Source: Microbacterium testaceum StLB037
Lineage (GTDB): Bacteria; Actinomycetota; Actinomycetes; Actinomycetales; Microbacteriaceae
NCBI RefSeq assembly: GCF_900104345.1
Contig: NZ_FNJN01000002.1
Span: 248,001 to 312,000, forward strand
DNA: 64,000 bases
Direction of reading: 5' to 3'
Shown here: piece by piece, positions 33,487 to 40,738 of the stretch
How the letters are laid out: every line of letters begins with the position of its first letter
Position numbering within the stretch: position 1 is the first letter of the stretch
Translations under genes and position numbers: made by a program
The notes under the pieces: generated by a model
Seen by the model: only the letters and a program-made list of their open reading frames with translations
Database searches by the model: none
Told to the model about the DNA's origin: nothing

Positions 33487-34501
33487 TCGCACCACGGCAC
33501 CCCCGCCGCAACGCTCGGGCGCCTCCCGCACCCTCGTCGCGCTCGGCCTGGGTGTCGTCGTGGTCACGGGGTTGTTCCTCGTGGACGCCTTCGCCCCCAC
33601 GTTCTTCGCGCAATCGCTCCCGACCCGCGCGCAGGACGGGCTCACGCTCGCGCTCAGCGTGCTGATCGAGTCGCTGCCGTTCGTGGTCCTCGGCGTCGTG
33701 CTGTCGATCATCGTGCAGGTCTGGGTGCCCCCGGGGGCGATCGAGAGATGGATGCCCCGCGCGCCGTGGGCGCGCCGGGCCGTCCTGTCGCTGCTGGGCA
33801 TGTTCATCCCGGTCTGCGAGTGCGGAAACGTGCCTTTCGCCCGCGGCCTGCTGATGCGCGGCTTCGGGGTGAGCGACACGCTGACCTTCCTGGTCGCCGC
33901 TCCCATCGTCAACCCGATCGTCATCATCAGCACGCACGCCGCCTTCGGCTTCAGCGACGGCATCCTGGTGGCGCGTCTGATCGGCGGCTACCTCGTCGCC
34001 AACCTCATCGGCTGGCTGTACAGCCGGCATCCCGATCCCGACAAGCTGCTCACCGAGCGCTTCCTCGAGACGTGCGAGATCGTCGTCCAGGAGCGCGGTG
34101 ACCGCGGCCGGCGCACCCTGGCCCAGTTCGTCGTCGAGCTGCGCTCGGTCATGCCGGCGCTCATCATCGGTTCGCTCCTCGCGGGGGCCGTGCAGGTGCT
34201 CGTGCCACGCAGCGCCCTGCTGGCGATCGGATCCGACCCCGCGCTGTCGATCGCCGCGATGATGGCGCTCGCGATCGTGGTCTCGCTCTGCTCGAACGTC
34301 GACGCGTTCTTCGCGTTGTCGTTCGCCTCGACCTTCACGCCCGGCTCGATCGTGGCCTTCCTCGTGGTGGGGCCGATCATCGACCTCAAGATGATGGCGC
34401 TGCTGCGCACGACCTTCTCGTCACGGGTCCTCGTGGGCATGACGGTGGTCGTCGTGCTCTTCGCCTTCACGCTCGGAACGGTGGTGAACCTCCTTGTCTA
34501 G
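33467..34501 (+). CDS. UPF0718/YraQ-type permease of the zinc cluster
   Basis: GTG at 33467 overlaps zur by 20 bases. The 344-residue protein has about nine membrane helices and the family motif 'IPVCECGNVPFARGLLMRG' (about 113-131) with two Cys near a membrane face. 'AAPIVNPIVIISTHAAFG' is a second conserved segment. The family is implicated in metal or metalloid transport but not well characterised. Here it is tied to zur and to the His-rich partner that follows. Confidence 0.85.
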   Translation: MSVATSSRTTAPPPQRSGASRTLVALGLGVVVVTGLFLVDAFAPTFFAQSLPTRAQDGLTLALSVLIESLPFVVLGVVLSIIVQVWVPPGAIERWMPRAPWARRAVLSLLGMFIPVCECGNVPFARGLLMRGFGVSDTLTFLVAAPIVNPIVIISTHAAFGFSDGILVARLIGGYLVANLIGWLYSRHPDPDKLLTERFLETCEIVVQERGDRGRRTLAQFVVELRSVMPALIIGSLLAGAVQVLVPRSALLAIGSDPALSIAAMMALAIVVSLCSNVDAFFALSFASTFTPGSIVAFLVVGPIIDLKMMALLRTTFSSRVLVGMTVVVVLFAFTLGTVVNLLV

Positions 34502-35351
34502 AACGGGTGCTCTCGCCACGCGCTGGCTCGGGGTGGGCCTGACCGCGTGCCTGTCGATCACGACGATCACGCTGTGGGCGACCGGGCGGATGGCGCTGTA
34601 CATCAACCCTGATTCGGCGTGGTTCGCCGTCGGCATGGCCTTCGTCGCGCTGATCGGCGCGATCGCCTCGTTCGCCCTGCCGCTCGGAGCCGAGGCCGAT
34701 CACGGCCACGACCACGAGCACGGGCATTCCCCCGCCGCGGCCTCCGCCCGCCGCGAGGCGTTCGCTCACGCCGATCACGCGCACGCCGACCCGCTCGACG
34801 AGCACGATCACGTCGCGCACGACCACCTGGCGGCCCGCCCGCGCCTGACACCCGGCGGGATCGCCGCCTTCACCGGAGGCGTGTTGGCCTCGGGGGCGGT
34901 GATCGCCGTGCTGCTGACCCCCGCGGCCTCGCTGTCGACTGAGCTGGCGGTGTCGCGCGACGTGGGTGCGCCTCCGTTGTTCGCAGGCTCCGACGCGGTG
35001 ACCCTGGCCGCCTCGGGCGACACCTCCAAGTTCGGCATCGGCGACTGGTCGGCGGTGTTCGCGCACGCCACCAACCCCGAGACCTTCGACGGCAAGCCCG
35101 TCACCCTCACCGGGTTCATCACCCCGGCGAACGACGGCTCGAGCTTCGATCTCACCCGGCTCGTGATCACGCACTGCGTGATCGATGCGCAGACCGCGCG
35201 TCTGCCCATCGCCGCGACGACCGGTGCCCCCTCGACCGGCCAGTGGGTGACCGTCACCGGGACGGTGCGCTCGAGCGGAGACGGCAAGCTCGCGGTGCAC
35301 GCCGATCAGGTCGCCGCGATCGACGAGCCCTCGGACCCGTATGAGTACTGA
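34494..35351 (+). CDS. TIGR03943-type membrane protein with His-rich loop
   Basis: TTG at 34494 overlaps the permease stop by eight bases. The 285 residues have helices at about 8-30, 38-60 and 120-142. Between helices 2 and 3 is a His-rich loop ('DHGHDHEHGHS', 'HADHAHADPLDEHDHVAHDH') that should bind zinc. The C-terminal half is a soluble extracytoplasmic domain with 'LTGFITPANDGSSFDLTRLVI'-like sequence in two runs and a Cys. The family is the regular partner of UPF0718 permeases. A zinc import role under Zur control is inferred. Confidence 0.82.
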   Translation: MSRTGALATRWLGVGLTACLSITTITLWATGRMALYINPDSAWFAVGMAFVALIGAIASFALPLGAEADHGHDHEHGHSPAAASARREAFAHADHAHADPLDEHDHVAHDHLAARPRLTPGGIAAFTGGVLASGAVIAVLLTPAASLSTELAVSRDVGAPPLFAGSDAVTLAASGDTSKFGIGDWSAVFAHATNPETFDGKPVTLTGFITPANDGSSFDLTRLVITHCVIDAQTARLPIAATTGAPSTGQWVTVTGTVRSSGDGKLAVHADQVAAIDEPSDPYEY

Positions 35352-36765
35352 CTCCCGTCGCGGCGGCGACTCCCGCCGTTCGCGCGCCCGCCGCCGGCGC
35401 GGGCGTGGATTCGCGATCGCGTTCGCGGCCGTCCTCGTCGGTCTCGTGGTCGTCGGCGGCCTCGGCGGAGTGGTCGCGGTGGCGCAGGGACCACGCGTCA
35501 CGGACGTGCAGGTCGATCCCGCCGCGGCCGTCGCGGCATCCGGGTCGCGCGTGATCCTCACCACGACGCAGTCGCTGCAGAAGGTCGACCCCTCGCAGGT
35601 CGAGGTCGACCCGGCGACACCGTTCACGGTCGACACCTCGGGGCGCAGCGTCGGCGTGCGTTTCACGCTGCCGTTGCGCGACGACACCGACTACCGCATC
35701 ACCGTCAACGGGGTGAACGGCCTGGGCGCGGGTCCGGCCTCGACGCTCACCGAGACCTTCCGCACCCCTCCGCTGCAGGCCTACCTGATGCAGCGCGGCA
35801 CGCCCGAGGGCGACACGATCTTCCGCACCGACCTGCAGGGTCAGGCGGGGCTCCCGGTGTTCGTGAACCCGCACATCGAGGACTTCCGCGCCACCGCCAA
35901 CCACCTCGTCATCTCGGTGCGCGACGGCGACACCCCGCGCGTGATCGTGACCGACCCCGACGGCAAGAACCAGCGCGACATCGCCCTCCCCGGCCCCGGG
36001 TACGTGACCAACCTGCAGTCGGCAGACCGAGGGGAGCGCATCGGATTCACCTTCTCGGATGCCGACCTGGGCGCCGCCGGAGGTCGCGAGAGCCGCCTGT
36101 TCACGGCGTCGGCGGCCGACGACTCCCCGCCCGTCGAGGTGGGGCTGAACGGCGGCGACGTGCGCATCGCCGACTATCGCTTCGTGCCCGACACCGACAG
36201 CATGCTGGTGCTCACCTTCGACTCCCGCCTGCTCCTGACCGACGCCCAGGGCGGCAACGCCGCGCCCCTCGGCAGCGCCGTGTCGATCGACGGCATCGCC
36301 CGCGGTTCTTCGGTCGCGATCGTCGAGAGGCTCGAGGGCATCCGCGAGATCGATCTGACCGACGGCTCCGAGCAGGGGCTCGTCGAGCCCGTCGACCCGC
36401 CGGGGATGGCGGGACGGGCGACGCCGATGCCCGGCGCGGGGGCGGGGACGATCCGTTCGTTCGCCGACATCAGCTCCGACGGGGTCTCGCGATCGACGAT
36501 CGTCTCGCACGTCGACACCGACGGCACCGTCCGCCAGCTGCTGAGCGTGCCGGGCTCCGACACCGTGCTGCAGACGTGCGTGTCGCCGAGCGGCCGCTAT
36601 GCCGCGGTGCTGGTCGCGCCGCGCGCGGTCGACAATCCCTTCGACCGCTATCAGCTGCCCCTTCCGCAGCGCCTGCTCACCCACCTCGTCGAGGTCGACA
36701 CCGGGCAGGAGATCGTCGCGCTGCAGGGCTTCGACCTGTCGTGGTGCCAGGTGCCCCCGCAGTGA
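35341..36765 (+). CDS. Signal-anchored protein with Ig-like domain and propeller-like repeats
   Basis: ATG at 35341 overlaps the preceding gene by 11 bases. The 474-residue product has an Arg-rich start, one helix (about 23-46), an Ig-like domain ('VTDVQVDPAAAVAASGSRVIL', shown in part, to about 140) and then beta repeats typical of a propeller. There is no catalytic motif I recognise. It may be a cell-surface binding protein. Overlaps suggest cotranscription with the zinc genes, but no metal motif is visible. Confidence 0.72.
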   Translation: MSTDSRRGGDSRRSRARRRRGRGFAIAFAAVLVGLVVVGGLGGVVAVAQGPRVTDVQVDPAAAVAASGSRVILTTTQSLQKVDPSQVEVDPATPFTVDTSGRSVGVRFTLPLRDDTDYRITVNGVNGLGAGPASTLTETFRTPPLQAYLMQRGTPEGDTIFRTDLQGQAGLPVFVNPHIEDFRATANHLVISVRDGDTPRVIVTDPDGKNQRDIALPGPGYVTNLQSADRGERIGFTFSDADLGAAGGRESRLFTASAADDSPPVEVGLNGGDVRIADYRFVPDTDSMLVLTFDSRLLLTDAQGGNAAPLGSAVSIDGIARGSSVAIVERLEGIREIDLTDGSEQGLVEPVDPPGMAGRATPMPGAGAGTIRSFADISSDGVSRSTIVSHVDTDGTVRQLLSVPGSDTVLQTCVSPSGRYAAVLVAPRAVDNPFDRYQLPLPQRLLTHLVEVDTGQEIVALQGFDLSWCQVPPQ

Positions 36766-37436
36766 TGCGCCCCGCGACCCGCGCCGACCTCGTCGATCTG
36801 CCGGTCGAGGTCGCTCCCCGGCTGCTGGGCGCCCTGCTCGAGACCGAGGTCGGCGGAGAACGGGTCGTGGCCCGGCTCACCGAGGTCGAGGCGTACCACG
36901 GCCTCGGCACCGGAGAGCAGCCCGATCCGGGTTCGCACGCCCGCATGGGGCCGACGGCGCGCAACGCCACGATGTGGGGGGAGCCGGGGCACCTCTACGT
37001 CTACCTGAGTCACGGCATCCATTCGTGCGTGAACGTCGTGTGCGGCCCCGAGGGTGTCGCGGGCGGAGTCCTGCTGCGCGGCGGCGAGATCGTCGAGGGG
37101 GCAGACATCGCCGAGCGGCGGCGGCTCGAGCGCCGCGGGGCGGTGCGGGCGTCGCGGGATCTCGCTCGCGGTCCCGGACGATTCGGCGACGCGGTGGGTC
37201 TTCGGCATCCGATCCACGACGGCATCGACGCGGTCACCGGCGCGGAGCGGGCCGGGGCTCGAGCGCGGCTGCTCCTGCCCGAGGCGCCGCCGCCGGTCGT
37301 GGCGACGGGGCCGCGCGTGGGGGTCGCGGGTATCGCCGGCACCGACGCGTTCCCGTGGCGCTTCTGGATCGAGGGGGACGCCACGGTCTCGGCGTTCCGG
37401 TGGGGCCGGGGTGCGGCGGAGGCGGGTGGGGCGTGA
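36765..37436 (+). CDS. DNA-3-methyladenine glycosylase (AAG/MPG family)
   Basis: ATG at 36765 overlaps the previous stop. The 223-residue enzyme removes alkylated and deaminated purines from DNA. 'RLTEVEAYHG' carries the catalytic Glu, 'ARMGPTARNATMWGEPGHLYVYLSHGIHSCVNVV' (residues about 63-96, in two runs) the Tyr-rich nucleotide pocket, and 'RGPGRFGDAVGL' the helix near the base. The size fits bacterial AAG enzymes. It ends the long overlapping gene string that starts at znuA. Confidence 0.92.
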   Translation: MRPATRADLVDLPVEVAPRLLGALLETEVGGERVVARLTEVEAYHGLGTGEQPDPGSHARMGPTARNATMWGEPGHLYVYLSHGIHSCVNVVCGPEGVAGGVLLRGGEIVEGADIAERRRLERRGAVRASRDLARGPGRFGDAVGLRHPIHDGIDAVTGAERAGARARLLLPEAPPPVVATGPRVGVAGIAGTDAFPWRFWIEGDATVSAFRWGRGAAEAGGA

Positions 37437-37442
37437 GGGGGC

Positions 37443-37480
37443 TGAGCCCGTCGAAGCTCCCGCTCCCTCGACAGGCTCGG
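37443..37480. repeat. GAGCC(C/T)GTCGA(A/G)G inverted repeat
   Basis: TGAGCCCGTCGAAG (37443-37456) faces CTCGACAGGCTCGG (37467-37480). This is the kind of short inverted repeat often seen at gene ends in high-GC actinobacteria. It follows the glycosylase stop by 6 bp and may end transcription. Confidence 0.6.
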
Positions 37481-37495
37481 GGCCCTCGCGTTCGA

Positions 37496-37511
37496 TGACC
37501 TGATCAGGTCA
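37496..37511. promoter_or_regulatory. Perfect 16-bp palindrome over the rpmB operon -35 region
   Basis: TGACCTGATCAGGTCA is fully palindromic and ends 16 bp before the -10 element TAGACT (37528-37533), so a bound protein would cover the -35 position. It does not resemble a Zur box. The regulator is unknown. Confidence 0.65.
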
Positions 37512-37527
37512 AGGCGACACGCCGTGC

Positions 37528-37533
37528 TAGACT
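37528..37533 (+). promoter_or_regulatory. -10 element of the rpmB-rpmG-rpsN operon
   Basis: TAGACT, with transcription expected to start near 37540, about 135 bases before the rpmB start codon. Confidence 0.65.
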
Positions 37534-37536
37534 GAC

Positions 37537-37652
37537 CCCTTGTCTGCGCGCACTCCAGCACGCAGTTCGCATCCCTGCTCTCGATCCCGGCCTTCCGCCG
37601 TGCTCGAACGGGGTGCAGACAAGGGATCTTGGGTGACACCGTCCGGTGTCAC
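37537..37652 (+). ncRNA. Structured 5' leader RNA of the zinc-independent ribosomal protein operon
   Basis: CCCTTGTCTGC (37537-37547) pairs perfectly with GCAGACAAGGG (37615-37625), closing a domain at the expected 5' end of the mRNA. Inside it AGCACG (37557-37562) pairs with CGTGCT (37599-37604). A separate hairpin GTGACACC-GTCC-GGTGTCAC (37633-37652) stands eight bases before the AAGGAG ribosome-binding site. The layout is that of a regulatory leader; ligand or protein partner is unknown. I do not recognise it as a described class. Confidence 0.5.
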
Positions 37653-37673
37653 GGTACAGAAGGAGACATCACC

Positions 37674-37910
37674 ATGGCAGCAGTGTGCCAGGTGACTGGA
37701 GCGGTTCCCGGCTTCGGTCACAACATCTCGCACTCGCACCGCCGGACGAAGCGCCGCTTCGACCCGAACGTGCAGAAGAAGACCTACTTCGTTCCGTCGC
37801 TGGGTCGCAACATCAAGCTCAACGTTTCGGCGAAGGGCATCAAGGTCATCGACGCTCGCGGCATCGAGTCCGTCGTCCGTGACCTGCAGGCGAAGGGCGT
37901 GAAGCTGTAA
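37674..37910 (+). CDS. rpmB: 50S ribosomal protein L28, zinc-independent form
   Basis: ATG at 37674 has AAGGAG eight bases upstream. The 78 residues start '[20 protein letters not shown]', the L28 signature, but the CxxC zinc pairs are missing and only Cys5 remains. It is therefore a C-minus form. It shares one base with the next start codon (TAATG). Confidence 0.95.
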   Translation: MAAVCQVTGAVPGFGHNISHSHRRTKRRFDPNVQKKTYFVPSLGRNIKLNVSAKGIKVIDARGIESVVRDLQAKGVKL

Positions 37911-38080
37911 TGGCGAAGAAGGCTCAGGACGTTCGTCCGATCATCAAGCTGCGTTCGACCGCCGGCACGGGATACACCTACGTGACGCGCAAGAACCGCC
38001 GCAACAACCCCGACCGCATCGTGCTCAAGAAGTACGACCCCGTGGTCCGTAAGCACGTCGACTTCCGAGAGGAGCGCTAA
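37910..38080 (+). CDS. rpmG: 50S ribosomal protein L33, zinc-independent form
   Basis: ATG at 37910 shares its A with the rpmB stop codon. The 56 residues read '[20 protein letters not shown]' then '[20 protein letters not shown]', clearly L33. No cysteine is present, so it is a C-minus form that does not hold zinc. Confidence 0.95.
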   Translation: MAKKAQDVRPIIKLRSTAGTGYTYVTRKNRRNNPDRIVLKKYDPVVRKHVDFREER

Positions 38081-38084
38081 GCAC

Positions 38085-38390
38085 ATGGCTAAGAAGAGCA
38101 AGATCGCGCGCAACGAGCAGCGCAAGGTCGTCGTCGAGCGCTACGCCGCGAAGCGCGCCGAGCTGAAGAAGACCCTGGTCGACCCCAACGCGACCGACGA
38201 GGCCCGCGAGGCCGCCCGCGTGGGTCTGCAGAAGCTCCCCCGCAACGCGTCGCCCGCGCGCGTGCGCAGCCGCGACGTCATCGACGGCCGCCCCCGTGGT
38301 GTCCTCACGAAGTTCGGCGTCTCGCGCGTCCGCTTCCGTGACATGGCCCACCGTGGCGAGCTGCCCGGTGTGACCAAGTCGTCCTGGTAA
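38085..38390 (+). CDS. rpsN: 30S ribosomal protein S14, zinc-independent long form
   Basis: The 101-residue long form has no CxxC zinc motif, unlike the 61-residue C-plus S14. '[20 protein letters not shown]' and '[20 protein letters not shown]' are S14 signatures. GAGGAG in the rpmG tail serves as its ribosome-binding site, four bases after the rpmG stop. The set L28-L33-S14 without zinc saves zinc in many actinobacteria. Confidence 0.96.
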   Translation: MAKKSKIARNEQRKVVVERYAAKRAELKKTLVDPNATDEAREAARVGLQKLPRNASPARVRSRDVIDGRPRGVLTKFGVSRVRFRDMAHRGELPGVTKSSW

Positions 38391-38405
38391 GCACCAGACA
38401 CCGTA

Positions 38406-38442
38406 CGAGAGGCGGGGGCCCCAGCGGGGCCCTCGCCTCTCG
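38406..38442. terminator. Strong hairpin after rpsN
   Basis: CGAGAGGCG and CGCCTCTCG (38406-38414, 38434-38442) continue inward as GGGCCCC/GGGGCCC. It lies 15 bp past the rpsN stop and also points towards the convergent LuxR gene. Confidence 0.8.
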
Positions 38443-38504
38443 TCGTTGACGGCGTCGATCGGCGGCGGCTCCATCAGGGTCCGGAGCGCGGCGCTGTACG
38501 ACGC

Positions 38505-39956
38505 TCATTTGTCGAGGGCGGCGAGCATCTCGACGGCGTCGGTCCGACCGCGCACGCCCAGTTTCTGGTAGATCGAGCGCACCTGGCTCTTGACCGTGTT
38601 GAGCGAGACGCCGCGCTCGCGAGCGATCTCGACGAGGCTCAGCGACTGCCGCAACAGGTCGGCCGTCGCCCTCTCGGTCGGGGTGAGACGAGCCGCCGCG
38701 ACCGGCGAGTGGGCTTCGCAGCCGGACGTGGCGACGCGCGCGAGTGTCGCCTGCAGGTGCGGGAGGGCCGCGGCGAGCACGGTGTCATCGTCGGCCACGG
38801 CGTCCATCAGCGCCCGGGTCTCGTCGTGCGGCAGAGCGAGGAACGGCGTCGCCGAGGAGCCGGTGCGCACGATCAGATGCAGGGCCGCCTGCATGCTCTG
38901 GCGTGCCCGCCGGGTGTAACCCAGCCGGTTCTGTGCCAGCGCCCGTCTCACCAGGGCGGGGGTCAGGGTGCGCAGGCAATGATTCGATCCGGGTGCGACG
39001 CAGGCGTCGGTCTCGAGCAGCAGCTCGCGCTCGCGGCCGAGCCCGAGCAACGCGCCGGTCCGCTGCATCGCGAAACAGGAGCCGTGACCCTCGGGGGACT
39101 CGAAGGGATCCAGCGTGGTCAACGCCTCACGGTGTTCGCCCTGCGCGACGAGGATGTCGGCGAGCATGCAGACGAGGAGATGCCGGACCATGCGTTGGCT
39201 GCTGAGTCGGCGGCTGCCGTGCAGGAGTCGTTGACATTCGGCGCGGCCGGTGCCCAGGTCACGGTCCAGTACCATCGCCACCACCTCGACGACGCGTGCC
39301 GCGTACCCCGCGTAGGGGTCGTCCGGATGCGCGCATCGCATCGTCACCGCCACACCCCGCAGTCGCGAGACGTTCAGATCGGCGGCGGCGATGAGAGCCT
39401 CGGCGAGCTGAAGCAGGGGGGAGATGTCGGCGGCAGGCCATTCCCGAGCCGTGAACAGCTCGGCGGCCTCGGCTCGGGCGCTTTCGGCCGCCAGGTATTC
39501 GCCGTTCAGTGCGTGTCCCAGGGCGCTCACCGACAGCGCCCGGTACCTGGTCGCGTCGGTGTCGGCGAACAGGAGGGCCTCGACTCCGAAGCGTGCGCCC
39601 ACCTGCGGCCAGCCGATGGCGGTGCCGTACTCGCCGGCGGAGGCGTACAACTGGGACCGCGCGCCGGACGACAGCGTGGCCGGTCGCCGCAGGCGGACCT
39701 CGTCGAAGTAGCGGGAGAGGGCGGCGGTGCCCTCGGTGAGGGCGTCGCGGCGGGCACGGGCGGCCAGGAGGGCTGCCAGCGGCAGAGCCGTGGAGTCGGT
39801 CCAGACCGCGGGCGGCTCGGGAAGCTCCGCCTCCGAGAGCAGTGCGAGGTGGCGGGGTGCGGGGACTCCGTGACCGGGCAGCAATCGCAGGGCCGTCGTC
39901 GTGGCGGCCGCGCGGAGTATGGCGCGTGCCTCCATCGAGGTGGGTGAACCTGGCAT
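38505..39956 (-). CDS. LuxR-type transcriptional regulator with large helical sensor region
   Basis: ATG at 39956 follows AAGGGGGAG and gives 483 residues; the frame stays open further upstream. The first 400 residues are helical, Ala/Leu-rich and TPR-like, without an ATPase Walker motif. The C-terminal LuxR helix-turn-helix is 'LTPTERATADLLRQSLSLVE' continuing to 'VSLNTVKSQVRSIYQKLGVR' (about 420-470). The signal is unknown. It is a lone gene, convergent with rpsN. Confidence 0.85.
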   Translation of the reverse strand: MPGSPTSMEARAILRAAATTTALRLLPGHGVPAPRHLALLSEAELPEPPAVWTDSTALPLAALLAARARRDALTEGTAALSRYFDEVRLRRPATLSSGARSQLYASAGEYGTAIGWPQVGARFGVEALLFADTDATRYRALSVSALGHALNGEYLAAESARAEAAELFTAREWPAADISPLLQLAEALIAAADLNVSRLRGVAVTMRCAHPDDPYAGYAARVVEVVAMVLDRDLGTGRAECQRLLHGSRRLSSQRMVRHLLVCMLADILVAQGEHREALTTLDPFESPEGHGSCFAMQRTGALLGLGRERELLLETDACVAPGSNHCLRTLTPALVRRALAQNRLGYTRRARQSMQAALHLIVRTGSSATPFLALPHDETRALMDAVADDDTVLAAALPHLQATLARVATSGCEAHSPVAAARLTPTERATADLLRQSLSLVEIARERGVSLNTVKSQVRSIYQKLGVRGRTDAVEMLAALDK

Positions 39957-40056
39957 CTCTCCCCCTTCGTCGCTGCCCAGCGGGTGGAGTGCGCGCGGAG
40001 CGCAATCCGGCCGAATGTACTTCGGGTGGGTCTCGCCGAGCGCGTGAGCGGGGCAT

Positions 40057-40078
40057 GCTGTCAACAACGCGTGACAGC
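40057..40078. promoter_or_regulatory. Inverted repeat upstream of the LuxR-type gene
   Basis: GCTGTCA (40057-40063) and TGACAGC (40072-40078) are perfect 7-bp arms with an 8-bp spacer, a likely dimer-binding site. Autoregulation by the LuxR protein is one possibility. Confidence 0.5.
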
Positions 40079-40336
40079 GTGTCGCGGCGTCGCGGACGGC
40101 CGGCGACGGGGCACGCTCGGACGAGCGCGGACTCTCGACTCCGGGCCCGGAGCTGGGCGGTGACGCGGGCGGGCTCACCCGACCCATCCGCCTCACGCGT
40201 CCCATAGGTCGCACGACACGCCGGTCGAGAATGGGTCGAAATCCGTCAGAATCCCCGTAATTCCGCGGTTCGGTTGATACTGTCGAGGCGGTCTCCCGAC
40301 CACCGAGGAGGATTCCCCCCTCGTCCGCGTAACGAG

Positions 40337-40357
40337 AGGCGACCTACGTCGTCGCCT
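40337..40357 (+). promoter_or_regulatory. Leader hairpin next to the hup ribosome-binding site
   Basis: AGGCGAC and GTCGCCT (40337-40343, 40351-40357) pair around a 7-nt loop and end directly at GGAGG (40358-40362). The structure could tune hup translation. Confidence 0.5.
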
Positions 40358-40370
40358 GGAGGACAACCAC

Positions 40371-40658
40371 ATGGCTGACAAGTCCATCACCAAGACCGAG
40401 CTCGTCGCGAGCATCGCCAGCGCGACCGGGCAGAGCCAGTCCGCCGTGTCGGGCGTGCTCGACTCCCTCTTCTCCACCGTCTCCGAGGCGGTCGCCAAGG
40501 GCAGCAAGGTTTCGATCCCCGGTTGGATCGCCTTCGAGCAGGTCGCGACGTCGGCTCGCACGGGCCGCAACCCCCAGACGGGCGAGGAGATCTCGATCCC
40601 CGCCGGCAAGCGCGTCAAGGTGACCGCGGGCTCCAAGCTGAAGGCCGCCGTCAAGTAA
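40371..40658 (+). CDS. hup: HU-family DNA-binding protein
   Basis: The 95-residue nucleoid protein starts 'MADKSITKTELVASIASATG' and contains the HU arm region 'RTGRNPQTGEEISIPAGKRV' (about 63-82) followed by 'TAGSKLKAAVK'. It lacks the long Lys/Ala tail of mycobacterial HupB. GGAGG precedes the start by nine bases. A strong terminator follows. Confidence 0.96.
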   Translation: MADKSITKTELVASIASATGQSQSAVSGVLDSLFSTVSEAVAKGSKVSIPGWIAFEQVATSARTGRNPQTGEEISIPAGKRVKVTAGSKLKAAVK

Positions 40659-40673
40659 GACGACGTCGAACGA

Positions 40674-40707
40674 CAGAGGGGGGATGCCACACGGCATCCC
40701 CCCTCTG
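40674..40707 (+). terminator. Perfect 15-bp terminator hairpin after hup
   Basis: CAGAGGGGGGATGCC (40674-40688), loop ACAC, and GGCATCCCCCCTCTG (40693-40707), starting 15 bp past the hup stop. Confidence 0.85.
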
Positions 40708-40723
40708 TGGTTCTCTCGCGACG

Positions 40724-40738
40724 TAGGCTGAGGGGGTG
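40724..40738 (+). promoter_or_regulatory. Leaderless promoter of the CopD/CtaG gene
   Basis: TAGGCT (40724-40729) ends six bases before GTG 40736. Confidence 0.55.

Larger units (their letters stand above)
39957..40370. other. 414-bp intergenic region between the LuxR gene and hup
   Basis: No convincing gene is present. It holds an inverted repeat GCTGTCA-N8-TGACAGC (40057-40078) about 100 bp before the LuxR start, a possible hup -10 element GATACT (about 40278-40283) and a leader hairpin before the hup ribosome-binding site. Confidence 0.6.

Noticed and set aside
37437..37673. Zur box before rpmB
   Set aside because: No sequence resembling the box at 30280-30294 is present; the palindrome here has a different core.
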